Assembly: GCF_014203795.1 (NCBI RefSeq)
Contig: NZ_JACHJU010000003.1
Coordinates: forward strand, 310,001-374,000
DNA length: 64,000 nt
Direction: 5' to 3'
Source of the DNA: Streptosporangium album
GTDB lineage: Bacteria; Actinomycetota; Actinomycetes; Streptosporangiales; Streptosporangiaceae
The notes beneath the pieces are model-generated. The model made no database searches and was not told the DNA's origin. It worked only from the letters and a program-made list of their open reading frames with translations. Positions within the stretch are counted from its first letter, which is position 1; each line of letters begins with the position of its first letter. The translations under genes were made by a program, and so were the position numbers. Below are positions 53,954 to 63,017 of the stretch, piece by piece.

Positions 53954-54496
53954 ATGTCCTGGTACGTGCTACTTGTCCTGTTGGTGGGCGTGGAACGCCT
54001 CGCCGAGCTGGTCGTCGCGCGCCGCAACGCGCAGTGGAGTCTGGCCCGTGGCGGAGTGGTGTCCGGGCGCGGCCACTACCCGTGGATGGTGGCCCTGCAC
54101 ACCGGCCTGCTGGCCGGGTGCCTGCTGGAGGCGGGCCTGGCCGGCCGTCCCTTCGTCCCGGCGCTCGGCTGGCCGATGCTCGCCCTGGTGGTCGCCGCGC
54201 AGGGGCTGCGCTGGTGGTGCATCACCGCGCTGGGCCACCGGTGGAACACCCAGGTGATCGTGGTGCCCGGCCTGCCTCCGGTGACGCGTGGCCCCTACCG
54301 GCTGCGCTGGCTGCGCCACCCCAACTACGTCGCGGTGGCCCTGGAGGGTGCGGCGCTGCCGCTGGTGCACGGTGCCTGGATCACCGCGCTGACCTTCACC
54401 GTGCTCAACGCCGCGCTGATGGTGGTGCGGATCCGGTGCGAGGAGGCGGCCCTCTCCTCGCTCGCCCCGGCGCCCCCCGGGCGGGTGACGACGTGA
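53954..54496 (+). CDS. Isoprenylcysteine carboxyl methyltransferase-like protein (SrsB type)
   Basis: A 180-residue membrane protein with four or five helices and the ICMT motif RGPYRLRWLRHPNYVAVALE, which binds S-adenosylmethionine. In phenolic-lipid operons the homologue O-methylates the alkylresorcinol. It starts eight bases after the PKS stop, and its stop overlaps the start of the monooxygenase gene (GTGA), so the three genes are co-translated. Confidence 0.9.
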   Translation: MSWYVLLVLLVGVERLAELVVARRNAQWSLARGGVVSGRGHYPWMVALHTGLLAGCLLEAGLAGRPFVPALGWPMLALVVAAQGLRWWCITALGHRWNTQVIVVPGLPPVTRGPYRLRWLRHPNYVAVALEGAALPLVHGAWITALTFTVLNAALMVVRIRCEEAALSSLAPAPPGRVTT

Positions 54497-55506
54497 TCGA
54501 CGTCCTGGTCGCCGGCGGAGGACCCGCGGGCCTGGCCACCGCCATCCACGCGGCCCTGGCCGGGATGGAGGCGGTCGTCGTCGAACCCCGGTCCACGCCG
54601 GTGGACAAGGCGTGCGGCGAGGGGCTGATGCCCAGCGGGGCCGCCGCGCTGCGGTCGCTGGGCGTGCGGGTGGAAGGCCGGACGCTGCGGGGCATCCGCT
54701 ACCTGGACGGGCGTCGCCAGGCGCAGGCCGCGTTCCGCGACGGCCCCGGGCTGGGCGTGCGGCGCACCGCGCTGCACGCCGCCCTGTACCGGCGGGCGGC
54801 CGAGCTGGGAGTGGAGATCGTCGCGGGCAAGGTGGACGGGGTGCGTCAGGAATCTGACGGGGTCCGGGCGGCGGGGCTGCGAGCCCGCTGGCTGGTGGCG
54901 GCGGACGGCCTGCACTCCCCGCTACGCGCCCTGCTGGGGCTGGAGCTTCCCGACAGCCGCCCACGCCGGTACGGCCTGCGGCGGCACTACCGGGTCGCGC
55001 CCTGGACGGATTTCGTCGAGGTCCACTGGGCCGCGGACGGCGAGGCGTATGTGACCCCGGTGGGCGAGGACCTCGTCGGTGTCGCCGTGCTGAGTTCCCG
55101 GCGGCGCGGCTACCTGGAGCACCTGGCGGATTTCCCCGCCCTTGTGGCGCGGCTGGAGGGACCGGCCGCGACCCCGGTGCGCGGCGCCGGGCCGCTGCGC
55201 CAGCGGGTGCGCGCCCGGGTCGCCGGCCGGGTGCTGCTGGTCGGCGACGCGGCCGGCTACACCGACGCCCTCACCGGCGAGGGGGTCTCGCTGGCGCTGC
55301 TGTCGGCGCAGACCCTGGTGCGCTGCCTGCGCGCCGGTGCGCCGCAGTCGTACGAGAGCGCCTGGCTGAGGCTGTCACGGCGCCACCGGCTGCTCACCGG
55401 GGCGCTGCTGGAGACACGCCGGCACCGGACGTCCGCACGACTGATCGTCCCGGCGGCCCGCCGGATGCCCTCCCTGTTCGGCGCGGCGGTGCACGCGCTG
55501 GCCTGA
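54493..55506 (+). CDS. FAD-dependent monooxygenase/hydroxylase (SrsC type)
   Basis: A 337-residue flavoprotein with the FAD motif VLVAGGGPAGLATAIHAALA, a GD motif VLLVGDAAGYTDALTGEGVS and DG motif WLVAADGLHSPLR. It resembles geranylgeranyl-reductase/halogenase-type monooxygenases. In the srs model the third enzyme hydroxylates the methylated resorcinol to a quinol that oxidises to a quinone. Coupled to the ICMT-like gene by the four-base overlap. Confidence 0.9.
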   Translation: MIDVLVAGGGPAGLATAIHAALAGMEAVVVEPRSTPVDKACGEGLMPSGAAALRSLGVRVEGRTLRGIRYLDGRRQAQAAFRDGPGLGVRRTALHAALYRRAAELGVEIVAGKVDGVRQESDGVRAAGLRARWLVAADGLHSPLRALLGLELPDSRPRRYGLRRHYRVAPWTDFVEVHWAADGEAYVTPVGEDLVGVAVLSSRRRGYLEHLADFPALVARLEGPAATPVRGAGPLRQRVRARVAGRVLLVGDAAGYTDALTGEGVSLALLSAQTLVRCLRAGAPQSYESAWLRLSRRHRLLTGALLETRRHRTSARLIVPAARRMPSLFGAAVHALA

Positions 55507-55578
55507 CGGCGGTGCGCGCCCCACAGCCGCGCGGAGACCGGTCGAGGGACGCCCGGTCCCGAGACCGGTCCGGGTGGG

Positions 55579-56430
55579 CTACTGCCGGGCCGCCTTGTGG
55601 ACGCGACTCCGGCCGGTGGCGTAGCGCTCTGTCTCCATGAACCGGGCTCGCCACTCGTCGTCGCGGTGCCCCGTCACGGTCCGCAGGAAGTGCCCCTGGT
55701 CGTCGGTCGTGGCCTCGGCCGATTTCGTCCATCTCTCCTGCCCCTCCTCCCGGTGCAGGATCTCGACGGTCTGGCCGGAGAACGGGGCGTAGTCCAGGTA
55801 TCCCTGCGGATCGACCCGGTTCAGCACACCCCTGACCTCCACTCCCGTCCCCTTCCGGAGCGCCTGGACCGAACTGAACTTGGTGTCGCGCCTCAGTTGG
55901 AAGCCGGCATACCGGGTGACCGTGCCACCGTCCACCCCCCTGGCGGTCGCGGCGACGGCCCAGGGCCCGGCCGGATACCAGCGGCTCAGCTTCTTGTCCG
56001 GCTCGAACCGCCAGACCTCCCACTCCCCCGAGGCGGGCCAGGCGGGCCCCACCGGCCGGGCCGCCCGCGGCGGGACGATGGAGGCCACGAAGGGCGACAC
56101 GGAGATCGGACCGGTCTGCGGCGCCGGGCCGGGCCTGGAGACCGGGCCGAGCTGGGCCTCGGGGCGGGCGCCCTCCAGGGGACCGGGCGGCGCGCCCGGA
56201 TCGACCTGGACCGTCATCCCCGCGGAACCCGCGACCCCGCGGGCGACCACCTCGATCACCAGGTGCACCGAGCCGGTCGGACCGACGACGGGGGCACCGG
56301 GGTTCAGGGTTATGGAACGGATCACCAGATCGGAGGAGGGCGGCCAGACCTGCTCCGTACCGGCGGGCGCCCCCGCCGGTACGGCGGTGGCCCCCGCCAT
56401 GAGAACGGGAAGAACGATTCTCAAGGTCAT
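55579..56430 (-). CDS. Secreted protein of unknown function
   Basis: A 283-residue protein with a signal peptide (MTLRIVLPVLMAGATAVPAG) and a beta-rich body, Pro/Gly-rich in the first half. The second half (FSSVQALRKGTGVEVRGVLN, then GQTVEILHREEGQERWTKSA) looks like an Ig-like or surface-associated domain. A TAGCGT box (56438-56443) ends seven bases before the ATG at 56430, so the message is probably leaderless. No family or partner is recognised. Confidence 0.7.
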   Translation of the reverse strand: MTLRIVLPVLMAGATAVPAGAPAGTEQVWPPSSDLVIRSITLNPGAPVVGPTGSVHLVIEVVARGVAGSAGMTVQVDPGAPPGPLEGARPEAQLGPVSRPGPAPQTGPISVSPFVASIVPPRAARPVGPAWPASGEWEVWRFEPDKKLSRWYPAGPWAVAATARGVDGGTVTRYAGFQLRRDTKFSSVQALRKGTGVEVRGVLNRVDPQGYLDYAPFSGQTVEILHREEGQERWTKSAEATTDDQGHFLRTVTGHRDDEWRARFMETERYATGRSRVHKAARQ

Positions 56431-56543
56431 GGACAGGACGCTAGGAACCGGCCGGTAATGATCCAGGAGGCGACACACGTCTGATTGGGCAAAGCGCCGC
56501 CCGCAGGCGCCGGCCCCCGGCGGGCCGGGCGCCTGCCGCGGAG

Positions 56544-58379
56544 TCAGCTCCCGTACATCTCGTCGATGACCCCGGCGTACTTGGCGTGGATGACACGGCG
56601 CTTGAGCTTCAGGCTCGGCGTGAGCTCCTCGGTCTCGGCGGTCCACTCCACCGGCAGCAGACGCCAGCGCTTGACCTGCTGGACGCGGGCGAGTTTCTCG
56701 TTGGCGGCGGTGATCGCGACCTCGACGGTCTTGAGGACGTCGGGGTGCTCGGCGAGCTCGGCCAGGGTGGTGAACTCGATGCCCCGTCCCTGGGCCCAGC
56801 CGGGGGCGACCTCGCCGTCGAGGGTGAGGACCGCCACCGGGTACGGCCTGCCGTCGCCGTAGGCGAGGGCCTGCCCGATGAGGGGGTGCTCCTTGAGGTG
56901 GTTCTCGATGTTGGCCGGGGAGATGTTCTCACCGCCGGAGGTGATGATGAGCTCCTTCTTGCGGTCGACGATGCTGACGAAGCCGTCGTCGTCGATGGAG
57001 CCCACGTCGCCGGTGTGCAGCCAGCCGTCCTCGTCCAGCAGGTCGGCGGTCGCCTCGGGCCGGTTCAGGTAACCGCGGGCGTTGGCCGGGCTACGGGTGA
57101 CGATCTCCCCGTCCTCGGCGATGCGGACCTCGACGCCCGGTCCGGCCTGGCCGACCGTGCCGAGCTTGTAGCGGTCGGGGGCGTTGGCGGTGAAGGCGCC
57201 CGTCGTCTCGGTCATGCCGTACACGTCGAGCACACGCATGCCCAGACCGGCGAAGAAGCGCTGGACCTCCAGCGGCATCGGCGCGGCGGCGCTGGCCAGC
57301 CAGGTCGCGTTGTCGAAGCCGATCATCGACCGGATGACCGACAGCAGCGCGCTGTCGGCCTGCTCGTAGGCGGCCCGCACCTCCGCGGCGGGCGTCCGCC
57401 CGTACTGGGTGGCCTCGACGTAGGCGAGGCCGGCGGTCATGGCGTTGCGCACGTTCTCCTGCTGCTCGGCGGACTGGGTGGACAGCAGCGCCTGCAGACG
57501 GGCCGCCATCTTCTCCCAGACACGTGGGACGCCGAAGAACAGAACCGGTCTGACCTGGCCGAGAGTGGCGCCGAGCTGGGCGAGGTCGGTGCAGAAGTAG
57601 GTGTGGGAGAACTTGAACAGCGGCAGGTAGAGGCTGAGGACCCGCTCGGCGATGTGGGCGTAGGTGAGGTAGGAGATCTGCGTGCCCCCCTCGGGCAGCG
57701 CGACCATCCGGCTGGTGGACACGACCTCGAAGAACACGTTGGTGTGGGTCAGCGGCACCCCCTTGGGGTTGCCGGTGGTCCCCGAGGTGTACAGGACGGT
57801 CAGGGGGTCGTCGGCGGTCACCGCCTGCCAGCGGGCGTCGATCGACGCGGGGTCGGAGGCCAGCCGCTCGCGCCCCAGGGCCAGGAAGTCCTCCCAGCTC
57901 AGGAAACGCTCACCGGACGGAGCGCCCTCCAGCATGACGATCCTGCGGATCTCGGGCAGCCCGTCCAGCACCGGTTCCCACCTGGCCAGCTCGGCCGGGC
58001 CGCCCAGCACCACGATCCTCGCGCCGACGTCACCGGCGACGAAGGCCACCTGGTCGGGGGCGAAGGTGGAGTAGACCGAGCACGACACGCCGCCCGCGTG
58101 CACCGCTCCCAGGTCGGCCAGGACGTGCTCGCTGCGGTTGACCATCATCAGCGCCACCGCCTCGCCCGGCTCCAGCCCGAGGGCGACGAAACCGGCGGCG
58201 ATCTCCAGGACCCGCTGCCGGGCCTCGGCGTAGGTGAGGGTGACCCAGCCTCCGTCGACCGGATCGGAATAGGCGGGGGCGTCGGGATTCTGCTCCGCCG
58301 CCTCCTTCACCCGCGCGCAGACGGTACGGCCCTCGATCTCCCGCTCGATCGCCGCACGCTCTTCAAGGACACCGGCCAT
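56544..58379 (-). CDS. Long-chain fatty acid-CoA ligase (FadD15-like)
   Basis: A 611-residue AMP-forming enzyme. The P-loop-like motif is YTSGTTGNPKGVPLTH, followed by YGMTETTG and GWLHTGDVGSIDDDGF, with the C-terminal GGENISPANIENHLK. It activates fatty acids as acyl-CoA. The ATG at 58379 has AGGAGG six bases upstream; upstream in-frame codons are not family-like. It could supply acyl-CoA starters to the type III PKS 3 kb away, but such ligases are common housekeeping enzymes. Confidence 0.93.
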   Translation of the reverse strand: MAGVLEERAAIEREIEGRTVCARVKEAAEQNPDAPAYSDPVDGGWVTLTYAEARQRVLEIAAGFVALGLEPGEAVALMMVNRSEHVLADLGAVHAGGVSCSVYSTFAPDQVAFVAGDVGARIVVLGGPAELARWEPVLDGLPEIRRIVMLEGAPSGERFLSWEDFLALGRERLASDPASIDARWQAVTADDPLTVLYTSGTTGNPKGVPLTHTNVFFEVVSTSRMVALPEGGTQISYLTYAHIAERVLSLYLPLFKFSHTYFCTDLAQLGATLGQVRPVLFFGVPRVWEKMAARLQALLSTQSAEQQENVRNAMTAGLAYVEATQYGRTPAAEVRAAYEQADSALLSVIRSMIGFDNATWLASAAAPMPLEVQRFFAGLGMRVLDVYGMTETTGAFTANAPDRYKLGTVGQAGPGVEVRIAEDGEIVTRSPANARGYLNRPEATADLLDEDGWLHTGDVGSIDDDGFVSIVDRKKELIITSGGENISPANIENHLKEHPLIGQALAYGDGRPYPVAVLTLDGEVAPGWAQGRGIEFTTLAELAEHPDVLKTVEVAITAANEKLARVQQVKRWRLLPVEWTAETEELTPSLKLKRRVIHAKYAGVIDEMYGS

Positions 58380-58556
58380 GACGCGCCTCCTGAAAGTGCT
58401 CACTTGCATGAGTGGCATGCATCGCACCACACGGCTTCCCTCCGAACAAGACCTCGCGAGTGAGAAGAAGGACCACGATGCGGGACCGCCCCCACCGCCC
58501 CGGCGAGAGATGTACGTAGAGTTATGAGTCGATCACAGGGCGACGGCGGGGGGCAC

Positions 58557-60065
58557 ATGACATCGGGGACAGGCGCTCGGGAGAAAACCTTCTTCGGGCA
58601 TCCAAGCGGCCTCGCCACGCTGTTCGGCACCGAGATGTGGGAACGCTTCAGCTGGTACGGCCTCCGCGCCATCCTGGCCACCTTCATGGCGGCCTCCCCC
58701 GCCATGGGCGGCCTGGGCCTGACGCAGCAGACCGCCACGGCGGTCGTCGGCATCTACGGCGCCCTGATCTATCTGGTCGCCCTGCCCGGCGGCTGGGTCG
58801 CCGACCGCATCCTCGGCGCCCGCAGAGCGGTGCTGTGGGGCGGCTTCATCATCATGTGCGGCCACATCAGCATGGCCATCCCGGTCAGCACGGGCGCCTT
58901 CGTCGCCCTGGGACTGCTTCTCATCATCACCGGGAGCGGGCTGCTGAAGCCCAACATCTCCGCGATGGTCGGCAAGCTCTACCCCGAGGACGACGACGCG
59001 CGCAGGGACGCGGGCTTCTCCATCTTCTACCTCGGCATCAACATCGGCGCCTTCGTCGCCCCCCTGATCGTCGGCTGGCTGGCCGCGGGCGGCCGCTGGC
59101 ACCTGGGCTTCAGCGCGGCGGCGGTCGGAATGGCCCTGGGACTGACCCAGTACGTGCTGGGCCGGCGCCACCTCAGGGGCGTGGGCGATGAGCCCGGCCA
59201 CCGGCTGTCTCCTCGCGAGCGCCGGCACTTCGCCCTCGCCCTCGCCGTCGCCGTCGTCGTCGTCGGCGCCGTCCTTGCCGTCTGGGTGGCCTCCGGCACC
59301 TTCGATCTCGACACCTTCGCGCTCGCGGTGACGGTGATCATCCTCATCGTCCCGGTGGCCTACTTCGGCTACATCCTGTTCGGCAGCCACAACCTGACCC
59401 CGGGTGAGCGCTCGGGGATGAAGGCCTACATCTGGCTGTTCGTCGCCGCCGCCATCTTCTGGATGCTCTACGACCTGGCCCCGACCGTGCTGCTGTTCTT
59501 CGCCCAGGACAGAACCGACCTGACGCTGTTCGGCATCCGGATCACCGCCGCGACGACGCAGGCGTTCAACCCGCTGTTCATCGCGCTGCTGGTGCCGGTC
59601 TTCGCGGCGCTCTGGGTCAAGCTGGGCAACCGGGTGACCGCCCCTCACAAGTTCGTCTTCGCGCTGTTCATGAACGGGCTGAGCTTCGTGGTCATGGCCC
59701 TGGCCGCCCAGCTGGCCGCGCACGGCAGGATCTCCGTGTGGTGGCTGGTGCTGGTCTACCTCGTCCAGGTCTTCGGCGAGCTGGCGATGAGCCCCGTCGG
59801 GCTGTCGATCACCAGCAAGCTCGCCCCGCAGGCGTTCAAGGGGCAGATGCTCGGGGTGTGGTTCATCGCCATCTCCGTGGGCGACGCCGTGGGCGGGCAG
59901 ACCGCCCGGCTGAAGAACTACATGTCGGAACCCATGTATTTCCTCACGCTCGCGGGGATCGCGATCGCGGCCGCCGTGGTCCTTTTCATGTTCGTCGGCA
60001 GGCTCGACGCCATGATCGGCGAGCATCACGAGGAGGCGGCGTCGGCCGGACCCGCCGCATCGTGA
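58557..60065 (+). CDS. Peptide:proton symporter (POT/PTR2 family)
   Basis: About 502 residues and twelve or more helices. The POT motif EMWERFSWYGLRAIL is at residues 25-39, and the MFS loop GGWVADRILGARRAVLWG follows. It imports di- or tripeptides with protons. The ATG at 58557 is preferred over 58524 because GGGGGG lies just ahead and a TAGAGT box (58517-58522) would place the transcript start near 58529, downstream of the earlier ATG. Confidence 0.93.
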   Translation: MTSGTGAREKTFFGHPSGLATLFGTEMWERFSWYGLRAILATFMAASPAMGGLGLTQQTATAVVGIYGALIYLVALPGGWVADRILGARRAVLWGGFIIMCGHISMAIPVSTGAFVALGLLLIITGSGLLKPNISAMVGKLYPEDDDARRDAGFSIFYLGINIGAFVAPLIVGWLAAGGRWHLGFSAAAVGMALGLTQYVLGRRHLRGVGDEPGHRLSPRERRHFALALAVAVVVVGAVLAVWVASGTFDLDTFALAVTVIILIVPVAYFGYILFGSHNLTPGERSGMKAYIWLFVAAAIFWMLYDLAPTVLLFFAQDRTDLTLFGIRITAATTQAFNPLFIALLVPVFAALWVKLGNRVTAPHKFVFALFMNGLSFVVMALAAQLAAHGRISVWWLVLVYLVQVFGELAMSPVGLSITSKLAPQAFKGQMLGVWFIAISVGDAVGGQTARLKNYMSEPMYFLTLAGIAIAAAVVLFMFVGRLDAMIGEHHEEAASAGPAAS

Positions 60066-60103
60066 CGGGAAGCACATAGAGCCGGTCATGGGATGATTTA
60101 TCA

Positions 60104-60715
60104 GTGAATCAGCTGCTGGACCTCGTTGGGATCTTCGTCTTCGCACTCTCGGGCGCCCTCGTCGGCGTCCGCAGGCGGCTGGACGTGGTGGGCATGGCCG
60201 TACTGGCGGAGATGACGGCCCTGGGCGGCGGCATCGTGCGCGACCTGATCCTCAACGTACGGCCCGCCGCCTTCTCCAGCACCGGCTACGTGCTCGTGCC
60301 GATCGCCGCCACGGCGATCGTGTTCTTCTGGCATCCGCACGTACAGCGGGTGATGCCCGCGGTGGACGTGCTCGACGCGGCGGGTCTGGGCCTGTTCTGC
60401 GCGGTCGGCACCGAGAAGGCGATGAACTTCGGCCTCAGCCCCCTGCACGGCGCCCTGCTCGGGGTCACCACGGCGGTCGGCGGCGGCATCCTGCGTGACA
60501 TCCTGGCCGGGCAGATCCCGAACCTGCTGTACGACCGCCAGCTCTACGCGGTGCCCGCCATGCTCGGCTCGGCGGTCATGGCCGTGCTCTACACCCTGGA
60601 CCTGCACGGCTGGCCGGCCACGCTGGCCGCCGCCGTGCTCGCCTTCGGGCTGCGCATCGCGGCCATGCGGCTGCGGCTGCGCGCCCCGCTGGCGCGCGGC
60701 GTCACCTCGGAGTAG
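60104..60715 (+). CDS. TRIC-family (UPF0126) cation channel protein
   Basis: A 203-residue protein of two homologous three-helix halves, each ending in a GGG-x-x-RD motif (GGGIVRDLI and GGGILRDIL), with a seventh helix at the C terminus. Bacterial TRIC proteins are potassium-permeable trimers. The GTG at 60104 begins MNQLLDLVGIFVFALSGALV. It follows the POT gene by 38 bases and may be co-transcribed. Confidence 0.92.
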   Translation: MNQLLDLVGIFVFALSGALVGVRRRLDVVGMAVLAEMTALGGGIVRDLILNVRPAAFSSTGYVLVPIAATAIVFFWHPHVQRVMPAVDVLDAAGLGLFCAVGTEKAMNFGLSPLHGALLGVTTAVGGGILRDILAGQIPNLLYDRQLYAVPAMLGSAVMAVLYTLDLHGWPATLAAAVLAFGLRIAAMRLRLRAPLARGVTSE

Positions 60716-60722
60716 GCGCCCC

Positions 60723-62192
60723 TCACAGCGCCGGGGTGAGCGGCCGGGCGGGAGGGGCGCCGCGGGCGCCCCTGACCCTGGCCTGGGCGATGCGGTCCAC
60801 CGCCTCGATGAGGACCTGCGGCGGCTGGGTGAAGGGCAGGCGCAACCGCCCCTCCAGCGTGCCGTCCACGCCGAACCAGGGGCCGGGCGCGAGCCGCACA
60901 CCGTGGCAGCCCGCCGCGTCGGCCAGCGAGGTGGCCGACGGGCCCGCCAGCCGCACCCAGAGCGAGCCTCCCCCCTTGGGCACGGTGAAGCCCCAGTCGG
61001 GCATCCGTGCCCTCACCGCCGCCACCAGCGCGCCCCTGGAGGCGCGGAGCGTGTGGCGGCGCTCGGCCCTGGCCTCCTCGATGTCCTCGAACAGCCTCGT
61101 CACGACCAGTTGCTCGAAGAGGGGGCTGGCGATGTCCACACCCGCGCGGAGCACGGCCAGCCGGCGGACCATGGCGGCGGTGGTGCGGATCCAGCCGATG
61201 CGCAGCCCGCCCCACCACAGCTTGGAGGCCGACCCGATGCTGATCACCCGTCCGTCGGTGTCGAACGCGGCCAGCGGCGCGGTCTGCGGCACCTCGTCGA
61301 TCGTCAGCTCGGTCCAGGTCTCGTCCACGATCAGCGTGGTGCCGTACTGCCTGGCCGCGCCGACCAGGGCCGCCCGGCCGGCGTCGTCCATCAGATGCCC
61401 GGTCGGATTCTGGAAGTCGGGGATCACGTAGGCGAGACGGGCCGCCGACTGGCGCATCGCGCAGGTGAGCAGGTCCAGGTCCCAGCCGTCGTCGGGGACG
61501 CCGACCGGGACGATCCGGGCGCCACGCGTCCTCGCCACCTCCAGCGCGTGCGGGTAGGTGGGCGACTCCAGCAGCATCGCGTCACCGGCGGAGAGCAGCA
61601 TCGTGGTCAGCAGGTGCAGCGCGTGCTGGGCGCCCGCGGTCACCAGGATCTGCTCGGGGCGGGTGGCCAGCCCCCGGGCGGTGTAGCGGGCCGCGACCGC
61701 CTGGCGCAACGGCGCGATCCCGACGGGGTCGTAGCCGATGCCGAACGCGTGGCGCCGGTAGTGCTCGGTGGCGAAGGCGATCGCCGGGGGGAGCATCGGG
61801 GTCGCGAGCGGGGCGGCGGCGTGCAGCGGCAGCAGCCCGTCGTCGCCCGCGGCGAGCCACGGGTTCTCCGTACCCAGCGAGCCCGGATCGGGCAGCGCGG
61901 TCCAGCTGCCCGCGCCCTGCCTGCTCTCCAGGTAGCCCTGCTCGCGGAGGCGGTCGTAGGCGGCGGTCACGGTGGTACGGCTGACGCCCAGGGCCTCGGC
62001 CAGGTGGCGCTCGGCCGGGACGCGTATCCGCGCGGGCAGCCGCCCGTCGAGGATCAGCGACCGCACGGCCTGGGCCAGGGCGCTGTAGTACGGCCTGGTG
62101 CCGGGGTCGATCGCCACCAGCCGGGCAAGCTGGGGTCCGCTCAGATACCGGTCCATCGGCAGACGGGGGTGCGGCTCCCGAGGGCCCGGCAC
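60723..62192 (-). CDS. MocR-type GntR/aminotransferase regulator
   Basis: A 489-residue fusion of a GntR winged helix (residues 35-100: VPAERHLAEALGVSRTTVTA) to a class I aminotransferase fold, with the PLP-binding Lys in SIGSASKLWWGGLRIGW. MocR proteins sense PLP or amino-type ligands and often control a neighbouring transporter, here perhaps the ABC genes that end 40 bases upstream. The GTG at 62192 follows GAGGGGG; a TAGATT -10 lies at 62229-62234 on the minus strand. Confidence 0.9.
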   Translation of the reverse strand: MPGPREPHPRLPMDRYLSGPQLARLVAIDPGTRPYYSALAQAVRSLILDGRLPARIRVPAERHLAEALGVSRTTVTAAYDRLREQGYLESRQGAGSWTALPDPGSLGTENPWLAAGDDGLLPLHAAAPLATPMLPPAIAFATEHYRRHAFGIGYDPVGIAPLRQAVAARYTARGLATRPEQILVTAGAQHALHLLTTMLLSAGDAMLLESPTYPHALEVARTRGARIVPVGVPDDGWDLDLLTCAMRQSAARLAYVIPDFQNPTGHLMDDAGRAALVGAARQYGTTLIVDETWTELTIDEVPQTAPLAAFDTDGRVISIGSASKLWWGGLRIGWIRTTAAMVRRLAVLRAGVDIASPLFEQLVVTRLFEDIEEARAERRHTLRASRGALVAAVRARMPDWGFTVPKGGGSLWVRLAGPSATSLADAAGCHGVRLAPGPWFGVDGTLEGRLRLPFTQPPQVLIEAVDRIAQARVRGARGAPPARPLTPAL

Positions 62193-62231
62193 CCCGTTCC
62201 CCCTCCCATTGCGTGCGCTCGTATGGTGAAT

Positions 62232-63017
62232 CTACTCCCGGGTGTCGGCGAAGCGGGTGAGGACCAGCGCTTCGACGACCCCCACGACCGCGTACGCGAG
62301 GATCGACACGGTGGTGACGGCCACGATGTCGGCCCAGACCTCGTCGTAGCGGAAGCCGCCGATCGCGCGGAGGATCTCGGCTCCGACCCCCTCGCCGGTG
62401 GCCAGCCACTCGGCGATGAGCGCGCCGATGATCGAGGAGGGCACGGAGATCCGGGCGGAGGCGAACACCGCGGGCATCGCCGTCGGCACGGCGACCTTGC
62501 GCAGGACGGTCAGGCGCCCGCCGCCGTAGGCCATGATCAGGTCGGTCGCCTGCGGAGAGGCCGACCGCAGCCCGAAGGCGATGTTGACCAGGGCGGGGAA
62601 GAAGACCACGATCCCGCCGATGACGGCGACACCGAGAAGCTCCCGCCCGAACACGAGAGTGATCAACGGCGTCATCACCACGAGCGGCACCGAGCGCAGC
62701 AGCATCGCCACCGGCATGAAGGTCTGCTCGACGGCGCTGAAGAGCACGAACATCATGGCGACGGCCATCGCCGCGATCATGCCGGTGGTGAACCCGACGG
62801 CCGCGTCCCTGACCGTGACGCCGAGGGTGGCGAGGACCGCCTCACGATGGGCTCCCGAGTCGGCCGCGGTGAACAGGTAGGCCCAGACCTGAGGGGGGCG
62901 CTTGCCGACCAGCGGGCTGATGGCGAACGCCTCCAGGAACAGCCACCACCCGGCCACGACGATGAGCACGGAGGGCAGCAGCGGGCCGACGACCCGCAGA
63001 ACGGTACGGCCGATCAC
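62232..63017 (-). CDS. ABC transporter permease (NMT1/ThiX-like importer), second permease
   Basis: A 261-residue permease of the SsuC/TauC type with six helices and an EAA loop FGLRSASPQATDLIMAYGGG followed by RLTVLRKVAVPTAMPAVF. The GTG at 63017 overlaps the stop of the upstream permease (GTGA). Longer open frame upstream is antisense-like and rejected. Together with the other permease and ATPase it forms an importer for a small solute such as a thiamine precursor or sulfonate; the substrate is unknown because the binding protein is outside the window. Confidence 0.88.
   Translation of the reverse strand: MIGRTVLRVVGPLLPSVLIVVAGWWLFLEAFAISPLVGKRPPQVWAYLFTAADSGAHREAVLATLGVTVRDAAVGFTTGMIAAMAVAMMFVLFSAVEQTFMPVAMLLRSVPLVVMTPLITLVFGRELLGVAVIGGIVVFFPALVNIAFGLRSASPQATDLIMAYGGGRLTVLRKVAVPTAMPAVFASARISVPSSIIGALIAEWLATGEGVGAEILRAIGGFRYDEVWADIVAVTTVSILAYAVVGVVEALVLTRFADTRE

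Noticed and set aside
55394-56023. A 209-codon minus-strand frame ending past the monooxygenase gene
   Set aside because: It is a shifted-frame shadow of the secreted protein at 55579-56430 running into antisense of the monooxygenase gene.
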